DNA of 64,000 nucleotides, from the NCBI GenBank assembly GCA_018907035.1, contig JACCIC010000001.1:6451001-6515000 (forward strand), given 5' to 3'. How positions within the stretch are numbered: position 1 is the first letter of the stretch; each line of letters opens with the position of its first letter. The stretch is from Sycobia sp. Sy_11 (Eukaryota > Arthropoda > Insecta > Hymenoptera > Epichrysomallidae). Shown one piece after another: positions 36,301 to 47,769 of this stretch. A model generated the notes under the pieces. It was not told the origin of the DNA. It ran no database searches and saw only the letters and a list, made by a program, of their open reading frames with translations. The position numbers and the translations under genes were made by a program.

Positions 36301-39300
36301 GTTTATGTCAGATCCGTCCTCTTACTGAAGTAAAAAAAGAGATGAAGCTTAAAAACTATTAGAAAAATTATATTATTAATATAACATACATGTAAATTTT
36401 TGACAATAAATTTTGAATCTTGCAATTTAGAATAGTTTATATAATTTATATATTATTATCTATCGAAATTATGATTATAAATCGGATTTAAATTTAGTAA
36501 AACGTAAGTTTCCTAATACACTTTATGTTTATGAATAAATAAAGAAATATATTATTTATAAATTCAAGCAATATTTGTCAAGTCAACATTAAATATATTA
36601 AATTTTATTGAATACATTAAACCTGTTTTTTTAATTTCCGCTATTTAAACAGTATCGTTATTTTATCCTTTTTTCTTATTATCAGACAGAATTCATGGAA
36701 AATATCATTATTGACAAAATAGAGACAAAAGCGATGGAAACTGCATTGCTGCAAGGACAAACGCCTTTTGCTCTATTCAAACCAGCAAAAGGCATTCCTG
36801 TTTTGGTCAAAGTCACAGCAGGTGGAAGTCTTAATCACGTAATTCTATTTTATTAGGATTATCAATTTGATTAAATTATGTAAATTATAAACAGTCACTT
36901 TCTGTATCCAGTAATAGTAAAATAATTATTTTGATATACATTAGCTTTTAACACCGGCCACAGCAGAAGATTTAAAAATGTCTGGAAAAATGGATGAGAG
37001 TTCAACTCAGCTTTCAGACATAGATGGCTCAAAATCTGTGCAGATCAAAGTTCCTGTTGTTGCGACTGTGACTGAAAAAATTGAAGCAGATGGAAAGATC
37101 AGTTTTTTGATTGAACCTCCTGGACCTGATCAAGATCAAGGTTTGTATTATAGTATCTATTATGCATATATATTGAAGTTAATGAGGATTGAATAACAGA
37201 TGGAAACGTAACTTCTTTCTTTTTTCCGTATTTCAAAATCGTAAATTTTAATTGTTTACTAGATTGATCGATTGAGCTTGTATAACTTTGATTTTTAAGG
37301 ACGTTCACTATTAAAAACAGTTTTTATAACTTTCTCCGAAACTTGCATAATGTTTTTATTTTAGTTTATTTAGTAAATGGTAAAAATTTCACTATAGGTG
37401 AAGATGAATGTACCAGAAATACATTTGAAGAGAGAGAGAGAGAGACTTCGAGTTTGTACTTTTACATTGCGGTACTATATGCACTGTCCATGAAATGTAC
37501 ATTTATTTTAATTAAAATTTTTAAACAAAATTAGTATTTATAATTCTGAGCTTTATGACGAGTAAAATTATAAATTATTAAATATTTTCATTGGTCTTAC
37601 AGTCCAATTAAATCAATCGAAAATAATACGTAATAATATCAATATATCTTTATATCAACATTAATACATCAATATACAAAAATAATAAAAATAAAAATTA
37701 AAATTAAAAATTATAATGACAGTCAGATTGTCCTTGTATACAGTCATCCCCGCAGACTAATCTGAAAATAAAATATTCGCTGAAAAAAAATTTTATGTTA
37801 GTAAAGTGCAATCTCACTGTCCACAACACCCTTACCTAATTGAAGACCTAGTCCAACGTTTCGAGCTCCATTACCAAATTTAGTAAATTAAATATAAAAT
37901 CCCCCTCTATACAAAATACTCAAAACCAATCAATTTAATAAGGAATGATAAATGTTATCTATTTTACTAGACTCTAACATTAAATTGAAATTATTTTGAT
38001 TTTCGGAAATGTGAATACTTTCAAGGCTTTCCCTTTTATACTTATTATTAATATCATGCTATAAAATATCCACATTCACAAAATCAATAGAATGTAAAAA
38101 CTTTGAAGGTTGACGACCCCAGATTACAGATCAAGATTGCACATATTCACAAATATCTTTGCCCTATGTTGCATATAATATATTCTTATAGGAACAATTT
38201 TAAATTTATTTAATTAAATTTTAATATGAAATTAATAATATTCATCCATAAGTGTACATTTCTAGATAAATGCTTCTGATATTCCAACATACTTCATTAT
38301 AAATGATTTGAAGTATAATAAAATTTATTGTTCTATAATATTAAGTTTATATATAGTATACCGTTAAATTTAGGCATATATCATAAAAATTATAGTTGAG
38401 AATAGTGGGGAGCAGAAGGTGAAGTCGTCGCTCGCACCGAAGTGGCTTGGACATTAATGATTTTTTGTATAACAATTTTAGATCTTAGTTATATAATTTT
38501 TTTATTTAATATAAATAAGTGTACTAATATTATAATAACCTTATAAGTACTAACCATATTATAAATAGAAACCAATGGTCCGGTTTTTGACAATAGTTGA
38601 CGTAAAATAGCAAAAACTAAAATTACTTGAAGATTCCCTGCATACTTGCTGAAATATGTTTTAATAAATTAAGGTAATAATACATTATAAAACGGTTGGA
38701 TAATTTTCTTAAAAACAAAAAATTTTATCCTAACATACGTTTCAACGATTAAACCAATAAAAGCTTTAATAAAAATAGTTACTTATTAATTATTTTTAAA
38801 TATATTGTTTACCTATAGTTATTTTTAATTTGAGTAAATCTCAACCTACCAAGTATTTTATTAGGTAATTATATGCCTTACAAATAAATTTAATAGTAAC
38901 ACTACATCTTTTTCAATTCTTTAAAATATTTAATATAAATTCTGATTGTATTCAGTTGAGGAATTTATAAGATGATGTCATAAATAAAGTATTGGATATA
39001 AGAAATATTATTTTTCAACGACAATAGAACACGTAAATCGTAGTAGAATTTTTTTTGATTATTGATTTATTTTTCGGCGCTTCTATTTCGTGGCAGAAAC
39101 CTAAGAATTTTTCATTTATCATTATTTTCTATTATAAACAAGATTCACGATTTTTTAAGCTAATGAGCAGCTGTTAAAAAATAGGGGTCGCAACTCTAAT
39201 TTATAAACTTTTATCTATATTGGTTTGTTTACGTCAACCTTTTATTATTTCATATAAGGGTGTTACTTTATATCGTTGATAGATTTTATCAGTAATATTC

Positions 39301-39543
39301 ATTACGATCTTGCATTGCGTTGATAACAATATAATACAAACTGATTTTATATTTTCTAAAATATTAACAATAAGCATTTAAAAAATGTAAAAAATAAAAA
39401 TGGAGCTACATCAATACCATCAAATATTAAACCTTTAGAGAAGAAAGGGTAGGAAAGATGCGGGTTTGTTCACTGAATTTCAACAATAAAATAAATTATT
39501 ATAATATGGTTAAAATAAATAATATATGTATTAATTTTTCCTC

Positions 39544-39608
<65 letters not shown>

Positions 39609-42600
39609 GTAATTATGTTACATCAAATAGTAATATTTGTGCACTTTGGATGACCAATTTTGACTTTTAAACCCCGCTCTGCCCCGTATTGGTCAAGATT
39701 AAGTATTGGTCAGTTTTCAGATCCAAAAAAATCTGCCCATGAAAAGGTTATTTAACTTCTATTTTATTGGCCAAAACTGGAGACGATAAATATAAGTAGA
39801 GAATTTTAATGATCATCGTTATTACTTTTTTATTTTATTTTTCAAAAATTAAAGCTTTTAAAAAATTAGCTTCTAGGAAATGTATAACAATCTATTAATA
39901 AATTATATATTATAATAATTTTAATTTTTTAATTAAAATCTCTTTATTTTCTTATACATAATTTCACTTTAAATACTCAAAACTTTTCTTTAATAGCAAC
40001 AAATAATTAAAGCATTGAAAAGTTTGTTTATCTCCGATTCGAAATTACCATTTAGATATAAATTTTTGATTCATTGAGTAACTACATCCAAATCATCAGT
40101 ATCACTAAATAATGAAAGTATATTTGAATTTCAAATTAATGCTTTATTATATATTAACACGTTGTGACGTCACATATATAATAAGAAAATGATTTGACTC
40201 ATAATTGGTTCAAACTTTTTGTTGAATACCACTATTTTATGCGTTGTAAATTTTTTCATGATTAGGGGTTCCAAATGCTTATTGTTGATAGCAAAATTTC
40301 TACATATATTTATTAGTAGCTATGTGATTCGAGAAGAGATCGCTATTAAATTTTTTTGTAAGGTACGAACGTCGACGAAGATTCACGAGCATTATTTCAT
40401 TAACAGTATCGTTTTGTTTGTTTTTTTTTCCACTTTTATAGTCTACATGCTTTACAACTTGAAGAGCAAGCCGAGATGTATCCATCGTCGTCAGCACTCA
40501 ATATATATACATATATACCCTTTTCGCCTCCCTACAGACAGTTTATTAACCCCGGTCGACACGGTCTCGGAAATTTTGCCCTGCGACGAGGACGAATATC
40601 CCCTGGTCGAACAGCAGCAGGTCTTATGTCACCAGACCCCGTCCTCGACCCACGGCGCCACCGAGGATGATCTCCTCGAGTTGGCGGCGAAGGGCGGCAT
40701 CCAATTCGTGCGCGCCACGGAAGACGGACGATACGAGGTGATGACGAACAGCGAGGCGCGCAGTCTCATGGCACAGAATTCACACGACTTCAAGATCTTC
40801 GGAGCGAAGGAGAACAAGATAATTAACGGGGCTATAAGCATCGGCGGGGGCGGCGATATCGAATACAGGCCCGCGGACATGGAGGAGCTCCAGCAGGCGC
40901 CCCAGATCATACTGCCCGACTCGAGCGACATTATGGTCCTCGACCCGAACAACGATCAGAAGGCGCTCACCCTCAGCGACATACAGATCTTCGAGGATAA
41001 GGAACTGAGCCAGCTGCTCGACGTCAAGTGCCTGGAGGACCGATATAGCGCCGAGGCTGCAGGAGTGGCTTACCTGTCCCAGGCAAAAATAGACGAGATA
41101 CTGAACTCGAAGCCGATAGGCGTGGAGGCAGGAATCACGATCATGGACGAAAGTGAGTCGTGTGTGGGAAAGTGAAGGGCGTAAAAATAAAGCGGGCAAG
41201 GGTAGGGAGTAATAAAGCTGTATTTATTATAGGCGTAGAAATGCATAGATATTGGATGTACATGTAGAAAGGAGTTATTTTAGTGATTTTTAGTCACAGT
41301 GGTATATGGGAAAATGTAGCTAATTTATTTATATTTTATTTATTACCATAGAATATACAACTTTTCGAAGCTAACGAACATAGTGTTAAAGAGGAGAGAG
41401 CCACAGTTTTGGGTCCTGGATTTGGCTGTAATTCACAGAATCTTCTTTACAAATGTCTTTGTATTACTAAAATAATTATATTTCTGAAGTACAGAATATA
41501 AAAACAAAATTGAAACATAATATTCACTTAAATTTATGTACTATTTCTATTTTTTTAAATTAAAAATTCGATGAAAATTTTAAACAATGTATGAAAATAA
41601 CATATAAATTAAATCCGATACGTAGAGTAACTATTTTAATATGTATTGCTGATTGTAGAGAGCACTATCCATTATGCATTCAAAAATAATAATAATTTTT
41701 TTCAAATTTATTTAAATTATAGCTAAAATTGAACAATAATGATAGCAGCAATATCGTGGGCTGCAAAAAATAATGAGCATCTGCTGCAAAAGCTCAAAAA
41801 AAACTAAATAGCTTAAAGAATTTCTTTTTTTATAAATTTCTATTTAGTGAACTATGAGCTTAAATAACTATGCAAAAATTATTATTTAATATTACATAAA
41901 GGATGATTCTCTCTACAATCAGCAATAAATATTAAAATACATACTGTAATTCTATTATTGAATTTATATTATTTTCCTACTTTATTTTAATTTATAAAGT
42001 TATGCATAATGAATGGATTTAAATGAATATTCTGTTTCTACTTTGTTTTTATATTCGGCAATGAAAAAATATAATAATATGTTGTAGGGGAATAGAGTTC
42101 TGTGTGCGGTGCTATTTTTATTTAAGAAAATTTAAATTATATATTGGATCACGTTTTTGTTCAAAATGTCAATTGCCAATATTTTTGCTCCAAAAAGGAA
42201 TGGAAAAAAATAGTTATATTTGAGTATATTAGAGAAGATTCTGTGAGTTACAGCCAAATTCTGGAGCTAAACCTGTGACTCCGTCCTTGTAAGATTAAGT
42301 GATGCCACGATCGTAAATGATAATTACTCAACTATATAAATAGAATGCAGGCATAAAAATATTTTTATAATGTCAACTTAAAAATATCATAAAGCGTAAA
42401 AATTCAAGCTCATCAAAGTTTTTTCAAGTCTGTATATATATAATAATAAAAGATAAATGAAAGAGAAACTTATCTACTCACTAAACTTAGCTCAATCATG
42501 TAGGAAAAAAATAAAAGTAGGTTATATTGTTCAATTATCAGGCAAGCTATTGATTATTGATGATAGTTTAGTTATCTGTATATTATGCTTGATCCATAAA

Positions 42601-44943
42601 TTTTCTTTTATGCTACTTGACCAAATATGGATAAAACCGTTGCTAAAGGGGTTTTTATTATTATTCTTTGTTATTATTAGGCACTGATACAAAACGCTTT
42701 AAATGATCCTGATTTTTGTATTTTTTCATATTTTTCATATTATTCTTTTTTCTTCATAATATTCTTACGCACCTGTGCTATTTATATAGTTACAAACATC
42801 TTTTTGGTATGATCATGATGCTATATTTAGTTTCAACAAATAAAAAGTCATAATTTCAACGTTTGAAAAAGCATTTTGAAGTAATTCTGTTATAAAATAT
42901 AGTATAAAAATGATTTAAATCAAAATATCTATGGCTAAAATATTTGATTAATGATTACATAGAAAAAATTTTAAGTGACTGAAAGAAAACAGTTCAAACG
43001 TAATTTATGTTGGATATGGCTGTAAGAGAGCCCATCATATAAGGGAGTTCAATGATTACTTCTAAAATGGCCTGTTGAATTAGAACAAATTAATTTTTTA
43101 AATCGGTACTTCGACTAAAACAACGTTTATTATAAACCACAACTGTTGTGAACTTCACCCATTTCAATGAATATAACTCGCTAAATTTTTCAGGATTACA
43201 AAATTTTCATTCGTAAAAACATTATCTCGTAAATCCTTTATCACGAATTTTACTATTTTTAGGTATTTAGTTTAATAGTAGAGGTAATTTAACGCATAAG
43301 TTTTTATTTTCTATTGTAATTTCTATCAAGTGATCGTTTTAAAAAATTAATTTAGTTTCTCTTCTAATGATATTTTTATCTATATCTATAAAATTATTTT
43401 AAAAAGTAGGGCCAACTATGTACTTTTATTTTTTTACTTGTTTAATATCTTCATTTCTTTATATGATTCTTTAAATCTATATAATAAAAATATATAATCC
43501 ATAAACGTTTTTTTTAAATAATTGTGTTTATAATAATTGAAAGATTTATGAATTGTCAATATAAAATTTATTATATTACAGATACTAATTTAACGACGAA
43601 CCCAAACGAATTGTCGAATATACTGAATCATCGAAACGATTTATCATCGTTAAAAGCATCGACCTTGTTCGGAAAAGCACATCATCAACAGCAGCCACAG
43701 CCGCAAAGTTATCCTCTTTCGATTTTGCACGAGCCGTTTTTGAAAAGTAGCCAGTCTTTCAGTGACGATTTTAATGCCTTCTTTGGAGACGAATCATCCG
43801 CTGTTATAGATTACTCCACGTTGCCAGAATATACGAATCGTATGAAATTGCCCGAGCTTGAAGATGATCCGGAATCTATTTTCTTGACTTTCAGCCAGTC
43901 CGGCCCTAAAGTTGTTACACAAAAAAGTGCCAGTATACAAATGTTTGATAACATAAGTGAGAAACATTATGACGAGAAGATTACAGAACGGGCAATTGAG
44001 AATTCTGTTAGACTTCTAGATAATAAGACATCGACCACGGAGTCGACGTCTCAATATGAAGACTTTAGGTTATTGAACAATTATAATCAATTTTTTAAAA
44101 ATAGCATGTATGACTCGCATTTTGCGAGTCTAAACGCATTAGCAACTCCACTTAGCTCATTTATTTCTGATATCGATGTCATGAAGAAAGATATGCAAAT
44201 TTTAGAGAAAAGATCTAAATTCTTCACCCCAGAAGATTTTGAGAACAAAGAAAATGACAGACAGGTATTTCTATATGTAATTAAAAAAACATAATATATC
44301 TAGAAGGAAAATAACACATAGAATTATAATTCTCATTTTCGAATGAAAATATTTTTAAATAATATATGTTTCTAGTCTTCTTGTTTAATTAAATTAATTA
44401 TAGGTGAATCAATAATTTTTTTCATTTTTGTTTTATCTTTCAAATTTACAATTATAATAAGAAATCAAAGTAAGAAATTTTAAAGCTTAATTTGTTTATT
44501 ATGCATTAAATTGATTGTTTTGTTTATCCGTTAAGAACTAGATCAGTCGCTTGATTATAAATAAATACATGCCTATTACAAAGAAATATTTTCCAAGTTT
44601 AAGGTTCTTGATTCGATGTCTCAGGAAGGAGCCTTCGGACACAGCGATAGTGCAATAGCAAGCGTATTGTCGAACGTCGAGAACTATTTCACCAAGGAGC
44701 AAGACAAAGTGAAACTGGATAGCTATCTACAAGTAAACAAGTCTGATTTTGATGATTGGCCGCTCCAATGCAATTCCTCGCTTTTTTCTCTAGGCTTGTA
44801 GTCCGTGCGGACCGGCCGATTTCCTATACTTTGAAAATCGTCTGTCCGACCGAGACCTAACAAGTAGTCCGACTCGATCATTGGAAAAGGCCCAGCACGA
44901 GCGAGAATTTGCGTCGGGCGGGCTTCCGGACTTGGACTGCTAA
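21756..44943 (+). CDS. Six-finger C2H2 zinc-finger protein gene, 14 coding exons
   Basis: Joining 14 exons gives an uninterrupted 1090-residue protein. Every junction keeps phase and uses GT-AG. Residues 1-228 are low-complexity, with a Thr/Ala run and an acidic stretch near 145-160. Six C2H2 fingers fill 229-393; fingers 1-4 have HX3H spacing, fingers 5-6 HX4H. TH(T/S)(D/N)E(R/Q)-type linkers precede fingers 2, 4 and 5, and SDARP precedes finger 3. The rest, 394-1090, is acidic and Gln/Ser-containing, without a domain I recognise, and may be an activation or interaction region. This is probably a nuclear sequence-specific DNA-binding regulator. I do not recognise the orthologue. Exons are GC-rich relative to the very AT-rich introns. 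The first exon and its link to exon 2 are the least certain; the fingers and C-terminal exons are strong. Confidence 0.82.
22603..22661. repeat. (TA)n microsatellite in intron 1
   Basis: TA tract of about 59 bp. Confidence 0.95.
22847..22943. repeat. (GT)n microsatellite with GC variants
   Basis: GT repeats with GCGT units over about 97 bp. Confidence 0.95.
24063..24088. repeat. (TA)n microsatellite
   Basis: Short TA tract, about 26 bp. Confidence 0.9.
24921..24980. repeat. Compound (CA)n(CG)n(CA)n(GA)n tract
   Basis: Alternating purine-pyrimidine blocks ending about 50 bp before exon 2. CG and CA alternation of this kind can adopt Z-form DNA in principle. Confidence 0.9.
25030..25382 (+). 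CDS. Zinc-finger gene, exon 2
   Basis: 353 nt; residues 15-132. Thr/Ala-rich run from ACG/ACN repeats, then a GC-rich part including GKRSNDFHSVYEVFVKD. Donor CAA|GTAATA, phase 0. Confidence 0.75.
25628..25744 (+). CDS. Zinc-finger gene, exon 3
   Basis: 117 nt, 39 residues (133-171), strongly acidic, containing GDAEDEDDIGD. Acceptor CGACCAG, donor GAG|GTCACT (weak), phase 0 on both sides, so skipping would keep frame. Confidence 0.7.
25745..28056 (+). other. Intron 3
   Basis: AT-rich, with a TA tract at 27261-27314 and no other recognisable feature. Ends TTGCAG. Confidence 0.6.
27261..27314. repeat. (TA)n microsatellite in intron 3
   Basis: TA tract of about 54 bp. Confidence 0.95.
28057..28237 (+). 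CDS. Zinc-finger gene, exon 4
   Basis: 181 nt; residues 172-231 plus one base. Basic LKRDGKTLKIWECGI leads into finger 1. The exon ends between the two Cys of finger 1, so that finger is split across introns. Donor T|GTAAAT. Confidence 0.85.
28238..30694 (+). other. Intron 4
   Basis: AT-rich. It holds a 21-nt poly-T run at 30219-30239 followed by a non-repetitive 100-bp segment that may be a minus-strand retroposon 3' end (separate entry). Nothing else seen. Confidence 0.55.
30219..30360 (-). mobile_element. Possible 3' end of a retroposed element
   Basis: Poly-T at 30219-30239, that is poly-A on the minus strand. It is followed by a more GC-rich ~110-bp segment (GATCGTCATCCCCGTGGATTG) unlike the intron around it. 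This is the look of a 5'-truncated non-LTR insertion. It does not match the Jockey 3' end at 48.74 kb. No target-site duplication identified. Confidence 0.35.
30695..30881 (+). CDS. Zinc-finger gene, exon 5
   Basis: 187 nt; completes finger 1 and encodes finger 2 (FKCDACGKAFRQLSTLSQH) and the first half of finger 3. Acceptor TCGTAG; donor AG|GTTGAT, phase 2. Confidence 0.9.
30988..31076 (+). CDS. Zinc-finger gene, exon 6
   Basis: 89 nt after a 106-nt intron; completes finger 3 (RVSTLISHRKTH) and starts finger 4 (HKCHLCGKGFHQK). Acceptor TTCGCAG, donor G|GTGAGA, phase 1. Confidence 0.9.
31195..31274 (+). other. Candidate cassette (poison) exon
   Basis: A (CT)n pyrimidine tract ending CTCCAG, then 80 nt, then AAAAAAAG|GTAAGA, a near-consensus donor. 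Joined to exon 6 (phase 1), it reads five residues and then TAA, so inclusion would end the protein inside finger 4 and probably trigger nonsense-mediated decay. Sequence-only prediction; it could be chance, since a CT microsatellite gives a good-looking acceptor. Confidence 0.35.
31450..31489. repeat. Compound (CA)n(CG)n tract
   Basis: CA then CG dinucleotides over about 40 bp. Confidence 0.9.
34068..34362 (+). CDS. Zinc-finger gene, exon 7
   Basis: 295 nt; completes finger 4 (GNLRNHVFTH), then finger 5 (YKCELCDKGFNQMSNLVCH) and finger 6 (YTCGICGKEFPRRSSLRSH), then an Ala/Gly-rich linker. Acceptor TTCGCAG, donor AG|GTACGC, phase 2. Confidence 0.92.
34471..34552 (+). CDS. Zinc-finger gene, exon 8
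   Basis: 82 nt after a 108-nt intron; basic SKSVRVVR followed by an acidic/polar part to DMNM. Acceptor TTTTCCGCAG, donor ATG|GTAGGT, phase 0. Confidence 0.85.
34553..36685 (+). other. Intron 8
   Basis: AT-rich, containing a degenerate tRNA-like repeat fragment near 35.0 kb. Nothing else seen. Confidence 0.6.
34968..35048 (-). mobile_element. tRNA-like short element, copy 3 (fragment)
   Basis: On the minus strand it retains the T arm with B box (CCCGAG-TTCAAGT-CCCGG) and part of the body (AAGTGCTTGTGTTGATGG on +), matching 5.9 and 57.1 kb. The A-box half is missing. Confidence 0.55.
36686..36838 (+). CDS. Zinc-finger gene, exon 9
   Basis: 153 nt, 51 residues (TEFMENIIIDKIETKAMETA...). Acceptor TTATCAG, donor CAC|GTAATT, phase 0 both sides. 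Confidence 0.8.
36945..37140 (+). CDS. Zinc-finger gene, exon 10
   Basis: 196 nt; LLTPATAEDLKMSGKMDESS, then a Lys/Glu/Val-rich part ending GPDQDQ. Acceptor CATTAG, donor G|GTTTGT (weak), phase 1. Confidence 0.8.
37141..40537 (+). other. Intron 10
   Basis: AT-rich, with a TA tract at 39550-39604 and no gene seen. Ends CCTACAG. Confidence 0.6.
39550..39604. repeat. (TA)n microsatellite in intron 10
   Basis: TA tract of about 55 bp. Confidence 0.95.
40538..41152 (+). CDS. Zinc-finger gene, exon 11
   Basis: 615 nt, residues 567-770, clearly GC-richer than its flanks. Acidic, with EILPCDEDEYPLVEQQQ near the start and a Gly run (ISIGGGGDIEYRPADMEE). Acceptor CCTACAG; donor A|GTGAGT, phase 1. 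The open frame runs upstream into the intron, but the splice acceptor and composition shift mark the true edge. Confidence 0.88.
41153..43581 (+). other. Intron 11
   Basis: AT-rich, no gene recognised. Ends TATTACAG. Confidence 0.6.
43582..44264 (+). CDS. Zinc-finger gene, exon 12
   Basis: 683 nt, residues 771-998; Gln/His/Pro-rich start (HHQQQPQPQS), then Ser-, Asp- and Phe-containing sequence (SFSDDFNAFFGDESS). Acceptor ATTACAG, donor CAG|GTATTT, phase 0. Confidence 0.87.
44265..44603 (+). other. Intron 12
   Basis: 339 nt, AT-rich, ending TTTAAG. Nothing else seen. Confidence 0.7.
44604..44732 (+). CDS. Zinc-finger gene, exon 13
   Basis: 129 nt, 43 residues (VLDSMSQEGAFGHSDSAIA...). Acceptor TTTAAG, donor CAA|GTAAAC, phase 0. 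Read-through without splicing would end at a TAG at 44799. Confidence 0.78.
44733..44793 (+). other. 61-nt intron 13
   Basis: GTAAAC ... CGCTTTTTTCTCTAG, a short intron with a strong pyrimidine tract. Removing it joins exon 13 in phase 0 to a GC-rich open frame of 49 residues. Confidence 0.75.
44794..44943 (+). CDS. Zinc-finger gene, exon 14 (end)
   Basis: 150 nt: 49 residues starting ACSPCGPADFLYFENR and ending GGLPDLDC, then TAA at 44941-44943. It has the same GC-rich codon use as exons 7 and 11. Confidence 0.76.
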   Translation, partial: ACSPCGPADFLYFENRLSDRDLTSSPTRSLEKAQHEREFASGGLPDLDC

Positions 44944-46470
44944 TGGTTCGCACGGTTTCACAGTATTGCCCAGTGAATCTGGTAAGATTAAACTCGACAA
45001 ATCCAATGCAAGCAATCATTGTGCCTTGGATACTAGATTTCTTCGACTATTACAGTATTTTTAAGGATTTACACTTATGCAAATATATTTTTTATCTTTA
45101 TCAAAAATAATTTCTTAATAGCACAGATGATAATAAGGTTTGTTATAAAGGCAATTATATTTTTATATAAAATGGAGTAATTATTAATTGTAATGTAACA
45201 CAACTTTTTAGTATTTCTCTTGTAACTTACACTCAAATATATTGCAAAGTTCGAGTAAATTGTGACAAGTGACAATTAAGTTACTCTATACTTAAAAATA
45301 TATTGTAAAAATATCATTCCAAGATTTCTTGAATCTATATTGAACAATATTAGACAGTTTCATTAATTTTGTTTTTATTTAGTAGCATAGGAGTGACAAA
45401 ATTTTTTAACGCTCTAATTTTGTAGAGGAAATTTTTTACAGTTTCTTTCTATTTAAATGAAGAATTGCGATCTATGTTTAAATATTAATTCAAATTTAAG
45501 AACAATCTTTGTTACTTGAAGATTTTTATTAATCAATTAGTTATCTGGCACGATTTTTATAGTACATAATATGGAAATAAAATCGCATGTAATTAATTTC
45601 TCACACTGCGCTAGTATCAATTTTTTTATTAATGAAATTAACTTTTCTTATATTATGAATTTAATTAAAAGATTTTTTTGAAATTTTGTAAAATGCTTCA
45701 TAATCTATTTATATTATTGTAAATTTTTAATAATTAACTTCTTATGCGCAATCAAAAGATATTTTTATATCGTTAAATCTGTAACTGCGTGGATTGTAAT
45801 CTATTCAGTATCTTAAAATAAATTGAATATTATATAAATAATATTTGTAGACAAATTACAAAGATATATTAAATTATTTACATAAATGAGATTGTTAATT
45901 ATATAATTGTAATTGTAGTATAATAAAACATTTTCAAAAAATTTTAAATTTAAATACCTAATGCTTATGACTTTTTATTTTATTCTTTATTATAAACCTA
46001 TTCAGCATTTAATAAAATCAATTCATAACTTACGTATCTATTGCGTGTTTTTAACGCCATTTTTATTTTATAAAATTAATAAATAAATTTGTGGTAATTA
46101 CAAACTTATTACAATATTTTAAAAATAATTCATAAATATTTTATCACTTTTTGTAAAAAGATACTTCTAAGTAAACCATAATATATTTTCATATTTATTT
46201 AACAGTTAGTTGTTAAGTTTTAAGATATTTTACTTAAAGCGAAGCAAGCAGGATAGTCTCGTCAGCTAAAATTCAATGTTAAAATTCCATCAGATAGTTG
46301 TAATTCTTTAAAAGGATTATAAAAATAGTAAATAGAATAATTGTACATTTTTGACGTATTTATCAATTAATACATGATAAAATTGAGATATAAAACTTTG
46401 TTTGCACGTTTGTAAATATTAATTTTGTTATAGTTAAAAATACGTTTGTCGTTACCATATAAATAACTAA
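44944..46470 (+). other. 3' UTR candidate and AT-rich DNA
   Basis: No further coding signal. AATAAA sites at 45576, 45817 and 45922 could serve as polyadenylation signals. The real 3' end is unknown. Confidence 0.45.
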
Positions 46471-46473
46471 CTA

Positions 46474-46545
46474 ATTCCCCGTCTCAGCTTCGCCCAAGAT
46501 AATAATTTAACTCATTTCTTAAACAACTCATTAATATATAAGTAA
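46474..46545 (+). repeat. Dispersed repeat fragment
   Basis: CCCGTCTCAGCTTCGCCCA followed by an AATTTAACTCATTTCTTAAA-like stretch matches 14858-14935. In both places a TA tract lies close by. Confidence 0.6.
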
Positions 46546-46617
46546 AAAGTACTATGTATAAATCTATATTTCTATAGATAATTTTACTTATCATAGTTTC
46601 CAATATATTCATTTTAT

Positions 46618-46688
<71 letters not shown>

Positions 46689-47110
46689 CAAACTCGCCTT
46701 CGAGGAGCTATCGGTTCACTTGATTTAGTTATTTACTGCCGGAAATTACGCAAATCTAGTGAGTATTTACCGGATGAACAAAATTAAATAACTAGAAAGA
46801 TAATGAAAAAGGATGCTTAATAATTTTAGTATAATAAAAGTTTTTTACATGCAACTTTTTTTAATTGAAGTATAGTGGAACAGCTTTCTTTTAAGCATAA
46901 TTAGAAGTAATAAAATGGTTTAATACTGAGGCAATAATTATTTGAAAATCTTGAAACCCAATATTAATGTATATATATCTTAGCGATCGTTCGCCAAACA
47001 CAAAGATATGCGGGAAATATAAGGGAGCATGTAACTCAGGACATTTTAACTGAATAAATAACAATTTGTTTTTTAATATATGTAAAATGAATCTAAACTG
47101 CTAAGTTATA
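46546..47110. other. AT-rich non-coding DNA
   Basis: Includes the TA tract at 46620-46685. No gene seen. Confidence 0.5.
46620..46685. repeat. (TA)n microsatellite
   Basis: TA tract of about 66 bp. Confidence 0.95.
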
Positions 47111-47489
47111 CAATAAAGGTTTTTACACGGTCCATCGTCGCGCACACGCGCCTCACTCCGATATTCACGCACACGCGTTACAATTTCATCTCCCTCACGC
47201 CGCTCTTTCACCTTTACTCATCATTTCGCTTTTCCCCCTCTCCGTATAGCAATTACATGAATTTTCCCGTTTAAGTCTGTTCGCGTACATATTCCAGTTC
47301 CAACCTGCATCTCGGGATTTCCCCATTCTCATTAGAGGATCCTTAGGACAATTCGCTCGTTTCGATATTATAACGGTACATTCACAGTTCATACAAGTTG
47401 TAACACGCATTCTTTTATACTCTAACATATAGTACGGTCGTTCGAAGGCTCTAGTACCCATACTTGCCATCGGAGTGCGACCGCGTTAC

Positions 47490-47495
<6 letters not shown>
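47111..47495. other. GC-richer segment of unknown origin
   Basis: Contains a minus-strand open frame of 91 codons without a recognised motif. CACTCCGAT occurs near the left end and, inverted, near the right end (about 47155 and 47470), hinting at a small element with inverted ends. The evidence is weak. Confidence 0.3.

Positions 47496-47543
<48 letters not shown>
47496..47543. repeat. (TA)n microsatellite
   Basis: TA tract of about 48 bp. Confidence 0.95.
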
Positions 47544-47545
<2 letters not shown>

Positions 47546-47582
47546 TATATTTTCATATTTTAAACTAAATACCACGTATATT

Positions 47583-47760
47583 TAGTTAGTAGTGCTAACT
47601 CAGATTAAACTGGCTTAGCTGGCCTATCATCAATAGTTTATATTAACTACTTTGAGTTTACATTCGATATAATTCAAGACGTCATCTTCTGGCCGTTGGT
47701 GGAATTGACTGCTAAGACCGTTCACTGCGCTCTTAATTTATTGATGAAAGTAAAATGATG
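47583..47760 (+). repeat. Repeat R1, partial copy
   Basis: Matches the terminal region of R1 (15603-15735 and 53346-53487): CTGGCC, AAGACGYCA, TGACTGCTAAGA and CTTAATTTATTGATGAAAGTAAAATGAT. It lacks the GGTTCAGTAG block and tail, and runs straight into the minisatellite. Confidence 0.7.
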
Positions 47761-47769
47761 GTTAATGTA

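Noticed and set aside
40219..40537. Upstream extension of exon 11 as coding
   Set aside because: The frame is open by chance. Composition is AT-rich up to the CCTACAG acceptor, and the spliced phase from exon 10 fits exactly at 40538.
47140..47490. Small transposon with inverted ends around CACTCCGAT
   Set aside because: Only nine bases match exactly between the ends, with no visible target duplication; too weak to claim.
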